Source of the DNA: Boletus sp. NGJ
Taxonomy: Eukaryota; Basidiomycota; Agaricomycetes; Boletales; Boletaceae
Length of the DNA stretch: 64,000 nucleotides
NCBI GenBank assembly: GCA_019096195.1
Contig: JAGTXK010000087.1
Location: 124,001 to 188,000 of the forward strand
Reading direction: 5' to 3'
A program made the position numbers and the translations under genes. Shown here piece by piece: positions 1 through 11,090 of this stretch. Under the pieces are notes generated by a model. That model worked only from the letters and a program-made list of their open reading frames with translations. It did not search any database and was not told the origin of the DNA. Position 1 is the stretch's first letter; the number at the start of each line of letters is the position of its first letter.

Positions 1-3000
1 AGGACCGTCAACCTCTACCTGAACGGCTTCGAAAGCATGCCGACCGATCAGCAGAAAATCCTAATTACCCTATCGTACATGCGAGGTGACAATGCCGCTG
101 GGTGGTTCTCAGACCTTCTGGTGGAAGGTGACGCATACGCAGCCGTCAACTTCGAGTTTTTCGTTGAGAAGCTCAAGAAGACGTTCCAACCTGCCGATCT
201 CGTTCGACTGGCTGAACAGAAGCTGTTCTCCCTCCGCCAAGGGAAGGACACCGTGGAGGACTACTTCACGCGACTGTATCAGCTGGCCATCGAGGCCAAA
301 TTCGACGTGAGGATTAACGGACGAACGATCGTCAACCAGATTTGACACCAAGCACGAAACGAGCTGGTCGAATACGTCGAGAGGTACAAACCAGACCTCA
401 TCGACTCCACCGACGTCCGTGAGTGGGAGGACACCTTAGTGCGGGCAGAGGAGGTACTCGGCGCCATTGCGGAGCGCAAGAGAGCCTCCAATGTCTACGC
501 CACCGGCCCCACCTACAACCCCCACTTCGTTCTGCGTCCCCGTTCCTATGCACTGCCCCCTGCCCCCCCACCTACTCGCCTGCCCCCCTCGGCGCCTGCT
601 ACGCACCTGCATCCTCAGCAAACCGGGACCTTCTCCGAACAAGGCGCTCCTATGGAGCTAGACAAGGCACGCGCAGCTGGACTGTGCAGAAAATGCAGGA
701 ACCCTGGCCATGCGCCGACCACCCGCCCCGCCCTCGCCCACAAGCGAGGAGCATAACAGTCAATGGCCAAGAAGTTTCCCCGGAGATGTTTGCGACAATT
801 AGAGCCATGATGGACTCTGCAGAAGCTCCCCTGCAGGAGCAAGTAGTTTACGCGCCTGATGTACAACAGGATTCGGGTTTTCAGTCTGTACAGTAGATAC
901 CAGTCGACCTGCTGTACCACCACCTAAGTCATTGCGCAATAACATGTTCTCCGTTTTGAGCATTGACGAGACTGAAGACGAAAGTAAGGAGCGTGTAAAC
1001 CTCCCAGGCACTCCGCCCGTTAAACAAGTAACCATCATGCCGCGAAAAGTAAAGTTTGCGCTGCCCGTAAAGCGAGACGACGGCCCGAATGATGCGGACA
1101 CCATCCCTCGCAAACATCCCAAGGAAGCACGAAAGGAAGAGATGTCCTCTCGTTCCTGGCTGAACACATTAGACCCTTGGTCTATATGTTGGATGAAGGC
1201 ACAGGTGGAGAATACGGATGTTGAGCGTAGCATCCACCACTTGAAGTCCTTCGTCCACGACAGTAGGACGATTGAAGTATCTTGGGACCTCGTGCAGGAT
1301 CTCCAAAAGCTTTCCGATGAAGACGTGTACTGGGTCCTCCACGACCTACAGCATGTGCCGAAATTCCGGAAGGCATCCCCCCGATCCACAAAACGAAACT
1401 CGTTGGAAATCCCCATAAAGGTAACCTTCGCGAACCGACAGACCGCCAACGTCAAGGCGCTGATCGACTTGGGTTGCACCGGATCGTCCATCCACGAGAA
1501 GTTCGTGGCTGAGAAGGGGGTGAAGACATATCCCCTCCCCCGTCCCCTCACCGTCTACAACGCCGATGGCACGCCACATGCCGGAGGCAAGGTAGAAAAG
1601 TTCATGATCCTAGAACTCCAGGTGAACGACCACAAGGAACAACTGGCCCTCGCAGTAACCAATCTCAGGCCCAACACCGTGTTCCTTGGGCATGACTGGC
1701 TGAAGTTGCACAACCCAGCCATCAACTGGAAGACAGGGAGGATCTCCTTCAGGTGCAAGGGGAATCACGTCACGAACAATGTAGACGAGGAGGAGGACGA
1801 GATGGATGTAGATTACATGCCGTCCCAAGGTGACCGATTATTCGAACTCAATGTAGTAGAGTACATACGAAATCGAAATGTCGCCACGGAGGTGGCTATT
1901 AAGGACTACGCCCAGAAAAAGAAAAAGACCTTCGAGGAAGCCGCCCCGAAGTACATCCATGAGTATAAGGATGTCTTCGACAAAGAAAGCTTCGACGCGT
2001 TGCCCCCAAGACGCCCTTGGGACCATGCCATCGAACTCCTCCCAGGAAACCACGAGGTGGATTGCAAAGTCTACCCCCTCAATCCCGGCGAGCAAAAAGA
2101 ACTCGACTCCTTCCTCGAGGAAAACCTTAAATCTGGGAGGATACAACCCTCCAAATCACCCTTCACATCGGCCTTCTTCTTCATCAAGAAGAAAGATGGA
2201 CGCCTCCACCCCGTGCAGGATTACCACAAGTTGAACACGGTAACAAAACGTAATCGCTACCCGCTCCCGCTCATAAGCGAACTGGTCGACAAACTCAAGT
2301 CGGCCAAATACTATACGAAGTTCGATGTGAGATGGGGGTACAACAATGTATGGATGGCAGAAGGCAACGAGTGGAAGGCTGCCTTCCGAACCAATCGCGG
2401 GCTGTTCGAGCCCCTCGTGATGTTCTTCGGACTCACCAACTCTCCAGCGACGTTTCAAACGATGATGAACGCGCTGTTCAGACATTTGGTAGACCGAGGC
2501 GTAGTGGTTGTCTACATAGACGATATCATGATATTCACAAGGACGCTCGACGAACACCACAAAGTAGTACGCGAAGTGCTACAAATCCTCCGAGACGCAC
2601 ACCTCTACTTGCATCACAACAAATGCGACTTTGAAGTCCAAGAGACCAAGTTCCTCGGACTCATCGTCGCACAAGACAAGGTGAAGATGGATGAGAAGAA
2701 GGTGGAAGCCATCAAAAGCTGGCCCATACCCACATCGAAGAAGACACTCCAAGGTTTCCTCGGCTTCCTCAACTTCTACCGACGATTCGTCAAGAATTTC
2801 GCAATGATAGCGCACCCCCTTAACGCGCTCATGTCGGTGAAAAAGGACTTCGAGTGGACGACAGCCTGCCAAGAGGCTTTCCAAACTCTCAAAGATACCA
2901 TCTCTTCTGCCCCGGCGCTCGCAATGCCCACCGATACCGACCCTTATTGAATCGAAACCGACGGCTCGGGCATTGGCATTGGCGCCATCCTCTCCCAACG

Positions 3001-5416
3001 ACACGACGGCATATGGCACCCTGTCGCATTCATCTCCCGTTCCCTCAATGACGCTGAGTGGAACTACCACGCCGCTGACCTCGAGATGCTGGCCATCATG
3101 TTCGCCCTCAACGAATGGCGACAATATCTCCTTGAGGCAGCCCACCCAATTGAGATCTGGACGGTCCACAAGAACCTCGAGTTCTTCCGAAAACCCCAAG
3201 ATCTCACCCGCCGTCAGGCCAGATGGCAACAGGTCCTACAGGAGTACCATGTAGTGATCAGCCATCGCCCTGGCAAGACAAATCCCGCGGATCCTCTGTC
3301 CAGGAGGCCAGACTTTGAAAAGGGGGTGACATCCGATAACACCACGCAGACCCTACTGCCTGACACCCTTTTTTCACCCCCGCCATCACCTACCTCCATG
3401 ACAGTCTCCCTCAAAGCCGTCACACCGGCGAGCACGCTCTCGAGAATCACGAAACTACAATACAAACTCGAGCAGTTCGCCAAAGAAGGCCTGGAGAAGG
3501 AGAATTCTCCCTGGACCCACAAAGATGGGCTTGTCCATTGGAAATCGCTCGTTTACGTGCCGAACGACACGAAACTCCAAGAAGACATCCTCATCGCGAA
3601 CCATGATCACCCGATCGCCGGCCATCCCGGTATCCAGCGCACTCGCGACCTGATCATGAGCGAATATTACTGGCCTTCACTTCGACGCGACGTGGAGTCA
3701 TACGTTAAAGGCTGTGACACCTGCCAGAAGGTTAAAGCTAAAACCTCGGCAATCAACATGCCGCTCCACCCGAATGAGATCCCATCATCACCCTGGGAGA
3801 TCATCTCCGTCGACCTGATCGGTCCCCTCCCCCAATCAGATGGCAAGAACGCCATTCTGGTTATCGTCAATCGTTTCTCGAAAATGATCCACTTAGCCCC
3901 AGTGATGGACACCATAACATCGCAAGGAGTCGCGACGATCTTCCGCGACCAAGTCTTCAAACTCCACGGTGTCCCCTGCAAAGTGATCTCCGATCGAGGA
4001 ACCCAATTCGTGTCGTCGTTCATGTGCGACCTCTACTCCCTCCTCAACATCGAAGTGAACCCGTCCACCGCTTATCACCCCCAGACCGACGGTCAGACGG
4101 AACGCATCAACCGAGAGGTGGAGAAGTACCTCCGCATTTACGTCAACCATCGCCAAACCGATTGGGCCGAATGGCTACCCCTAGCCGAGTTCACCCACAA
4201 CTCGCAAATGACCAGCGCAACCGGCGTATCCCCCTTCCTGCTCAACTACGGGCAGCAACCACTCATGCCGAACAAGCGAGTGGAAGTAAGGAACGAATCT
4301 GCCGCCTCCTTTGCCGAAACAATGAAAACCCACCACAACACGGCCAAGGATGCACTGGAAAGAGCAGCAGAGGCGATGAAGAAGACGCACAACAAACGTG
4401 CCTCCCCCGCCGTCAAATACACTGTCGGGCAACAAGTTCTACTCGAAGGAACTCACATTCGAACCGACTGCCCAACCAAGAAGTTCGACGACAAACGACA
4501 CGGCCCATTTAGGGTGAAGCGCAAGGTAGGTGAGACCTCATACGAGTTAGACCTCCCGCACACGTGGAAAGGGATTCACCCTGTCTTCCACGAGTCACTC
4601 CTTATACCCTATCACCCGGGCACCTCCCCCTCCCAGACGAAACCGAAACCACCACCCCCAGTTATCGTCCAACAACAAGAAGAGTACGAGGTGGAGCACA
4701 TCGCTGACTCATGTAAGCGACGAGGTAAGACCGAGTACCTCGTGCAGTGGAAAGGATACCCCCGCGAAGAACGCACTTGGGAACCAAAGCGAAATGTCTC
4801 AAACGCCCCACAGGCGATTGAGAAGTTCCACCGCGAGAACCCCTCCACCATCCGCACGCTTGCCGATGACGAATGCGATTGCCCAACCTGCACATTCCCC
4901 GGGACCCCCCTGTTCGACGAACCATCCTTCCACTCGTATGCGGCCTCGCTCAACCACCTCCCCGACCACCTCTTCGAGATCCCAACACCCCACAGTGACC
5001 CCAAACTCACCGGCATCATCATCGACCGGGAGTTCGACAGTTAAAAAGGGGGTAATGAAACGAATTGGACGTTTTCTCCTTATTTAATGTAGTTAGCTAA
5101 CACATAGACGATCCCACGAATGCCTTATGTAGTTACCATTATACCTAGACCCTACATCTAGATCCTATGTCATACATTAGTCAGCCTACGTCACAACCCT
5201 ATACCCATAGAACAGGCTAGACCCCACTACGTCACTCTACGTCATAGAGAACATTCTAGTAGTTTCCACGGCCAGCCCTAAGCTGGTCTGTGCTCACGAG
5301 TAGTCAGTATATAAGTAGCGTGACAATACCTGTATTAGCTAGTCTCGGAATTCCTCTTCTCTCGCTCGGATTACGCCCTTCGCGTCCCATGTGATATTGA
5401 GGCTCTTTTCCTTTCA
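1..5416 (+). mobile_element. Ty3/gypsy chromovirus, 3' part with LTR, broken
   Basis: LTR retrotransposon of the chromodomain-bearing Ty3/gypsy group; its 5' end lies outside the window. Parts in order: gag-like region at about 1-900, aspartic protease near 1420-1760, reverse transcriptase about 2040-2700 with the YIDD motif, RNase H about 2940-3300, integrase about 3590-4400 with an HHCC-type zinc finger, and a C-terminal chromodomain about 4680-4840. A polypurine tract (about 5043-5055) precedes the LTR at 5056. The order PR-RT-RH-IN-chromo is diagnostic of chromoviruses. It is a fossil with at least three breaks in the visible part. The element at 25529-32627 is a related copy in the opposite orientation, but its LTR is clearly divergent, so they look like two subfamilies rather than one recent duplication. 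Confidence 0.93.
5056..5416 (+). repeat. 3' LTR of the left chromovirus
   Basis: 361-bp LTR with TG..CA ends, placed directly after the polypurine tract. A TATA-like box lies at 5308-5314. Its ends and several internal blocks match the LTRs at 25529-25876 and 32280-32627, which fixes both boundaries. Its right edge abuts a minus-strand reading frame of unrelated sequence, so it marks the insertion junction. Confidence 0.9.
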
Positions 5417-6200
5417 CACAGGTGTGGCCAGGATTTGGGGTGCACCTGTTGCTGCGGCATTTACAGACAGCACATACATGATCAGCATCAGCCTCATCCG
5501 CAATCTCTTTAGCAGGTGGTGGTGGCCACGACCTGGCTATAGAGCGTCCATGAGATCGTCCAATGCTTGTGGCATCCAATGGCTTGATGTGTTGCCTTGA
5601 GCAACCCTGGTCCTCAGAGTCAGTTTCCAGTGGGTCAATCTGCTGAGCCTTTTCCTTCCCTTTATTCACTTTCTTCGGCACTGTCTGCTCTTCTTTGACA
5701 TTGATGTCATTGCCATCCTGCGTCTTCATGGCCATCTGAACCTTGATGTCTGTCGGCTGGCCTAATGGCCGAGAAACCTGCACAGAGGAATTCGCAACCT
5801 CACCTCCCAAATTGACATGGCCAGCCTTGAGCCAAGGGTGGTCTGGTCAACTGGAAACATTGTTCTTCAAGATCTTGCTCCAGTCTGGCCATTGACTATT
5901 TTGATACTGTGATATCTCGATGTCACATGTCACAGCCAGCAGAGGTACCTTTTTGGCACTACCTGCCATGGCCTAAATCATGTCCTAGCAAAGAAGGTCA
6001 GTTTGCTGCTTGGAGTATGAAAATTATGATCGTGTACCAATTGGCCCGTGAGCTCGGTGATGGCCTGGTGCCATGCTTCTGTCTAAGCAGCCACTTCATC
6101 AGTCGTGCCAAGTACTTTCATCTTGATCATATTTCAGATGGTGGCTATGGCATCATCAATGATGGTTTGGATTGTGGAGGGCATGGTGATGTATGGTGAT
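5417..6200 (-). pseudogene. Decayed Cys-containing gene cut by the LTR
   Basis: Minus-strand coding-like sequence. Its most convincing part is 5417-5810: a polar, Lys/Glu-rich stretch, a Pro-rich stretch (WPPPPAKE), then a cysteine motif of the form C-x2-C-x4-C-x5-C (CAVCKCRSNRC and beyond). Upstream, up to about 6200, there is interrupted reading that includes the fragment AWHQAITELTGQL. The reading runs straight into the LTR boundary at 5416, so the 3' end was probably lost to that insertion. Polar proteins ending in small Cys clusters are common multicopy genes in agaricomycetes; no function can be assigned. Several stops make a working gene unlikely. Confidence 0.45.
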
Positions 6201-6260
6201 GGAGAATGTAATGAAAGAAGATGTGCAGGGTGCAGTGAGTTTTGCTACAACAAACAGCAT

Positions 6261-7630
6261 TTACCATTGTTTGGTTCTCCACCATTGTGGCTCAGCAATT
6301 ACAGCTGATGCACTCCAGTCCAAATCTCCTAAGTAACTGCACATTCCACAGCTGACCACACATGTCACCACACCTGATCTACCTTCATCCCATCCCTCCC
6401 ATTCCACTTTTCCACCATATCTCAGAACAGACTTGCAATGTGAGAGCAAGTTTGGTTCACAATACCAGGTGAGTGTGGCCATAGCTTGTCTCAAGAAAAT
6501 TTCAACCCAAAAAACATCGAATTCAGATGCCGCCTCAGCCACACACAATCAATCAACTGTCTCGGCATATGGTGAATCAGACTCCATTGGTATGTGAGTG
6601 ACCATGGACTCAATCGGTAATTGACTGCATTTTAGATCTAGAAATGCCTGATGCATTGGGCTTGTCTTGGCGCATTCCCACCCCACCTCCATTCCAACCC
6701 TACCAGCCACCATCGATGCCAACCAACTTTAATGATTTCGCCGGTGCCCACTTACCAACCCTGCCCCCCTTCACAATACCTGACATCTGGCCTATTGTGT
6801 TTGCAAGTGTCCGCATCCCAACACCTCCTCCATTTCTACCAAACAACATCTGTATCCCAACACCACCACCATTTGTTCCAATGGCCAAAGATCCTTCCCC
6901 CTCCTCCATCTCACAGGAAACAGCACAGGCCCATCTACCTCAACAACTGCCTCGCCCCAAGGGTGAGATGGATCTACCCGCTTGAAAGCATCAATTGGGT
7001 GAGTGAGAGCAGAATGTTCAGATCTTGCTTGGTTGTGATGTAAGACAAAAGTGTTGGGCAGAGGCGATGAAGACTATCAATAAATAGTGTAAGCTTATTC
7101 ACCACCTCACCTCAATAATTTAGATCATATCATTTTGTCCAAATGTAGTGGCTGCAAGAAACAATGCCAAGCATGATTGGTTTGCCAAACAGGATGTCAA
7201 GATAGAGGGAATTCTGGATTTCAGTGAGTTCATAATTGTGCGGTAGATGGCTTGTTCTGACAATATTGGCAGTTTTTGCAAATGCTGCCATGGTTGATCA
7301 CATGGTGGAGGAGGTAGCCAGTGTTTGGCATCAACTGATTGAACATCTGCTTGCTCAGATGGCAATGGAAATTGCCACAGAATCCTTCATTCAGGCCTCA
7401 CAGCGGAGGATGGAACTCCTTCAGACTCAGGTAAGGCTGTTAGATATGCTAGACTATGTTCAAGAGCAGTGCATGTAATATTAGAATAGACATATATGCC
7501 ATATCAATAGCATATAGATATTCTGGTCATACAAAAGGGAATATTTGGATTCAGTTCAAGGCCAAAACTGAGCTTGGTCAGTCCACACACGAACGCATGA
7601 TCCTTGGTCTGATATACAGCAGTCAATAAT
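6261..7630. other. Low-information region with a Pro-rich ORF
   Basis: No gene can be firmly supported here. The plus-strand frame 6644-6985 (113 aa) is Pro-rich and carries the heptad IPTPPPF three times, which may be the remains of a disordered protein or chance translation of a short repeat. Other frames on both strands (for example 7120-7365 minus and 7236-7478 plus) are short and show no family motif. The tract may extend the decayed gene to its left. Confidence 0.3.
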
Positions 7631-7639
7631 CTGCACCCT

Positions 7640-8655
7640 GCTCAGTCCTATCATATGCATTGAGGTTGGTTGCAATCACCCTGCTCAGTCTGGCCATATC
7701 CATCGAGGTCAGTCATGCTCACCCTGCTCAGTGTGGTCATATATGCAGGCACTTGGTCACCTCCACCCTACTTGGTCTTGTCATATCCATCAAGGTCAGT
7801 AATGCTGATACATCAGTGCTTGGTCACCTCCACCCTGCTCAGTCTAGTCGTATCCATTGAGGTCTGTCACACTTACCCTCCCCAGTGTGGTCGTATCCAT
7901 TGATACTCGGTGACCTCCACCCTGCTCGGTCTGGCCATATCTATTGAGCTCAGCCATTCCCACCCTGCTCGGTGTGGTCGTATCCATCAAGGTCAGTCAT
8001 GCTCACCCTGCTCGGTCTGGCCATATCTATCAAGGTCAGCCAATCTCACCCTGCTCAATATGGTCGTATCCATTGGCACCTGGCTACCTCCACCCCACCT
8101 GGTCTGGCTGTATCCATTGAAGTCGGCTATTTCCACACTGCTTGGTGTAGTTGTATATATCAGTGCTTGGTCACCTCCACCCTGTGCGGTCTAGTTGTAT
8201 CCATCGAGATCAGTCACACTCACCCTCCCTGGTGTGGTCACATCCATCGGTACTCAGTTACCTCCACCCTGCTTGGTCTGGCTGTATCTATCAAGGTCAT
8301 CCATTCTCACCCTGCTTGGTGTGCTCATATACATCAGCAATTGGTCACCTCTGCACTGTTCAGTCTTGGCCATATCCATTGAGGTCAGTCATGCTCACAC
8401 TACTCGGTGTGGTCGTATATATCAGCACTTGGTCACCCCCACCCTGCTCAGTCCCACCCTATCCATCGAGGTAAGTCACATTCACCCTGCCAGTCCCATC
8501 CTATGCATCAGGGTGAGTCAGGCCCACACCACTTGGCCCCACTGTATCCATCGAGGTAAGGTATACTCACCCTACTTGGTCCCATCATATGCATCGACTT
8601 TGGTCTTACTCACCCCACTTGGGGCCACTTCATATCTATCCACCCTTAATCTATC
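7640..8655. repeat. 43/44-bp minisatellite in 87-bp pairs
   Basis: About 23 tandem units of 43-44 bp. Two alternating variants are visible: one resembles GGTCTGGCCATATCCATC with a GAGGTCAG core, the other resembles GGTGTGGTCGTATATATC with a CACTTGGTCACC core. Both end in a CACCCTGCTC-like block. The pair is about 87 bp, a multiple of three, which keeps long frames open (such as 8195-8830 plus) and gives a 29-residue periodicity in translation. Units diverge more toward the right end, where the second variant is lost. I read this as a satellite, not a protein-coding gene. Confidence 0.88.
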
Positions 8656-9059
8656 TACCCTTTCCAGGATCTTCCATATCCTACGTATGTATATATCAGA
8701 CAGGCCTGGCTGTGTTTTACGCATCTCATATATCTCAGGCCCGTCACAGTATCATCTGTACACGTTGGGTGTTTTGCAAGCAGGCTCTCCATATGCTACG
8801 GGCAAATGTGACCACATGGGCTCAATTTGAGTGTGTGCGACACATGGCCAACTGATTAATCAACAGTGTACATTACTAAATTTTTGGTGAATGTATCTAT
8901 GAATTTCTAATGTGTAAACCCATGTTTAAACATGGGATTCCTAAATACATTTTCATTGGGATTTTGCACATTTCATTGACTTCGTAGACCGCTGAAATTC
9001 AGTTACTCTACACTGAATTTTGTTCATCCTCTCCCGGAATTTCTGACTAAAACTCACTG
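8656..9059. other. AT-rich spacer with a perfect palindrome
   Basis: No gene seen. The tract separates the minisatellite from WD40 copy A. It holds a perfect 18-bp palindrome at 8919-8936 (CCCATGTTTAAACATGGG) and several copies of the short word TGAAATTCA. Confidence 0.5.
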
Positions 9060-10180
9060 AAATTCAATGATTCTGCTTCCCACAGTGTAAGTCTGAGTCG
9101 ACTATGTGCATAAACGGTTGCCTTAAATCCAAGTGAAAGTTGTTGCTAGTCAACGAGGGCGCAAACCGGGTGAAGTCTGCCACGGAGACGTCCACCGCAT
9201 ACACAATGTCACCGCCCTCCACGTCGATGACCTTTTCACGTATCTCTCCGTCCCACACGTTTGCCCCCTCCTTGGTCCCACACGCTATCCACTTGCCATC
9301 CCTTGACACAGAAATGGTGCACACCGACGTTCCCGTTTGCTTTGAGACCTCTTGACTGTCTGAAAGTCGCCATCGTTGAATCCCATCGCTACCCCCGCTT
9401 AAAAGATGCTTTCTGTCAGGGTGGAACGCAACTGCGTGTACAATGCCAGAGTGACCGGTGTCAAGGACTATTGTTTGGTCTTACTAAATGGTTAGTATTG
9501 CTCAATCACACCTCGGAGCTGCTACTAGAGTACCCATTCGACGACATCCTTCCCAATGATACACAGTTGTCGGCTTCGAAGTGTGGAAGAGCAGCGTGTT
9601 TTGGTTTACTCGCCGTACGCAAATTTGCTCCGTAAACACGTTTCCTTATCCTCAAGGTCTGTTTGAATTCGCACACTAGTGTCTTTGGCGCTGATTCTTA
9701 TTCGGATCCCTGACCTCGTTGCGAGTATCAACGTCTGTGTATGCTTGTCGTGTCTATGCTACGAGACTCTATTCACGACAAGTTTACAACCCGCATTTGT
9801 CCAATTCGCCATATTCTGCACAAAGGCAGAAAATACGGCATTCAGGAGTCAGAATTAATGCTACATCCGTGGTTATCTCCTGCACCTCGTCAAGATGTTC
9901 ATTGAAGAGTTCAATATGCTTCATACACCCGTTTCCATTGTGTTTTGCAAACCCAGCTCAACTTTGTCGTCCTCCCGCGTCGCGCTTTCTCCTCGGAAAT
10001 ATGCGCTCAACAATGTGACTGATCGCCCTGCTCAGAATAACAAGTCAGTCGCATTATCTGTTTCTTCTGCCATGCGGTTGTCGATGTCACGGAGTTCGTC
10101 TCGCATGCCACTTCGGCAAACGAGGAATGTAAGGTCGACATTTGTCTGGATGCGCTCTTGAGGGGAAATGGGCAGCAGAA
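9060..10180 (-). pseudogene. WD40 gene copy A, 5' part only
   Basis: Minus-strand fragment homologous to copy B at 16400-17200. From about 9490 down to 9160 it encodes the first two to three WD blades (ISVSRDGKWIACGT, then ANVWDG). The match stops abruptly near 9160, where the sequence changes to one also seen at about 21240-21320. The upstream part (9490-10180) matches the 5' flank of copy B block by block, including the stretch around 9760-9840. Most of the propeller and the whole 3' end are missing, so it cannot be functional. Confidence 0.75.
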
Positions 10181-10974
10181 ATTCGCCGTCGTTTGAGAGT
10201 ACGGAGAGCAGTCAGGTTCACCCTGTGTATCACTGACGTACCTCCATTAAACCGTCCATATCCCAGTGCAGTGATCATGAATGGCCGGTGCTTGCTACAA
10301 CCCGATTGAAAGACCACCGGCGAATGGAGTCGCCGCCTCTGCTGGACGACAATTTGGCGACCATCTTACAGTGGCAAGCAACCGGCGCTGTTGTTGGTGG
10401 TTCAGTACTACCTCGACTAACGGACCGCCATTCAATGTCGGCGCAAGTCCATTCCCTGCGGCGAATGAATGGAGGAAGCTAGAAGGCCATTGCAACAGAA
10501 TACTATCGATGTACGACCAAAATTTGGTACACCAAGTCTTCAGTGATACATCAGCATCTGAGAGGGCCCTTCACGAGAAATGATGACCGACACGCGTTAG
10601 CTGGTGAGTCACTTGGTCAGTCCTGCTGAATCGAATTGGCGAATCGCTGCTCTTCAACATCGCCTCCATTCGTTTCAAGTTGCGGGTTAGTCACGTTAAC
10701 TGAGCTCGTGCCCGTCTTCTCCATTCGACCGTTGCCCTGGTATTAGTGGTACGGCCTATGGTGCAATGCTTCCATTTGCCAACCCAATCTTCGAATCGGC
10801 GTGGCACTGCGACGGAGGGTGAGCGATTTTTTGGTCCCTGCCTGATTCGGGGGCGTAACTCACCGTTTACTCCTCCAGATTCGTGTTTCAAATCTGAATC
10901 TGGTCGTTCACACAGCTATGCGTACTCGGCGGTTTAATCATCGCAAATCTGATCCGGTGACACCTTCCGTAACG
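10181..10974. other. Intergenic region upstream of the quinone synthetase
   Basis: No gene seen. A plus-strand frame at 10281-10583 (100 aa) has unremarkable composition and no motif. The right part is presumably the promoter region of the gene starting at 11091. Confidence 0.4.
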
Positions 10975-10980
10975 TATAAA
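10975..10980 (+). promoter_or_regulatory. TATA box of the quinone-synthetase pseudogene
   Basis: TATAAA lies 111 bp upstream of the ATG at 11091, a normal distance for a fungal core promoter. The promoter appears to have outlived the reading frame. Confidence 0.5.
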
Positions 10981-11090
10981 GGGTGGGGGTTCGAGCAGCC
11001 TGATGCACACCATCCAAGTTCTTTCTCCTAGACGTCGACGTGCACTCATCATACCTCTCAGCCTACCTTTGTATACCTCTGTCACTACTC

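Noticed and set aside
799-1551. 250-codon minus-strand frame in the left chromovirus
   Set aside because: Antisense to the pol frame with recognised protease and linker motifs; no motif of its own.
8195-8830. 211-codon plus-strand frame as a gene
   Set aside because: It is the translation of the 87-bp minisatellite pair, whose length is a multiple of three; no independent coding sign.
10281-10583. 100-codon frame upstream of the quinone synthetase
   Set aside because: No motif, unusual composition and location in the promoter region; likely chance.
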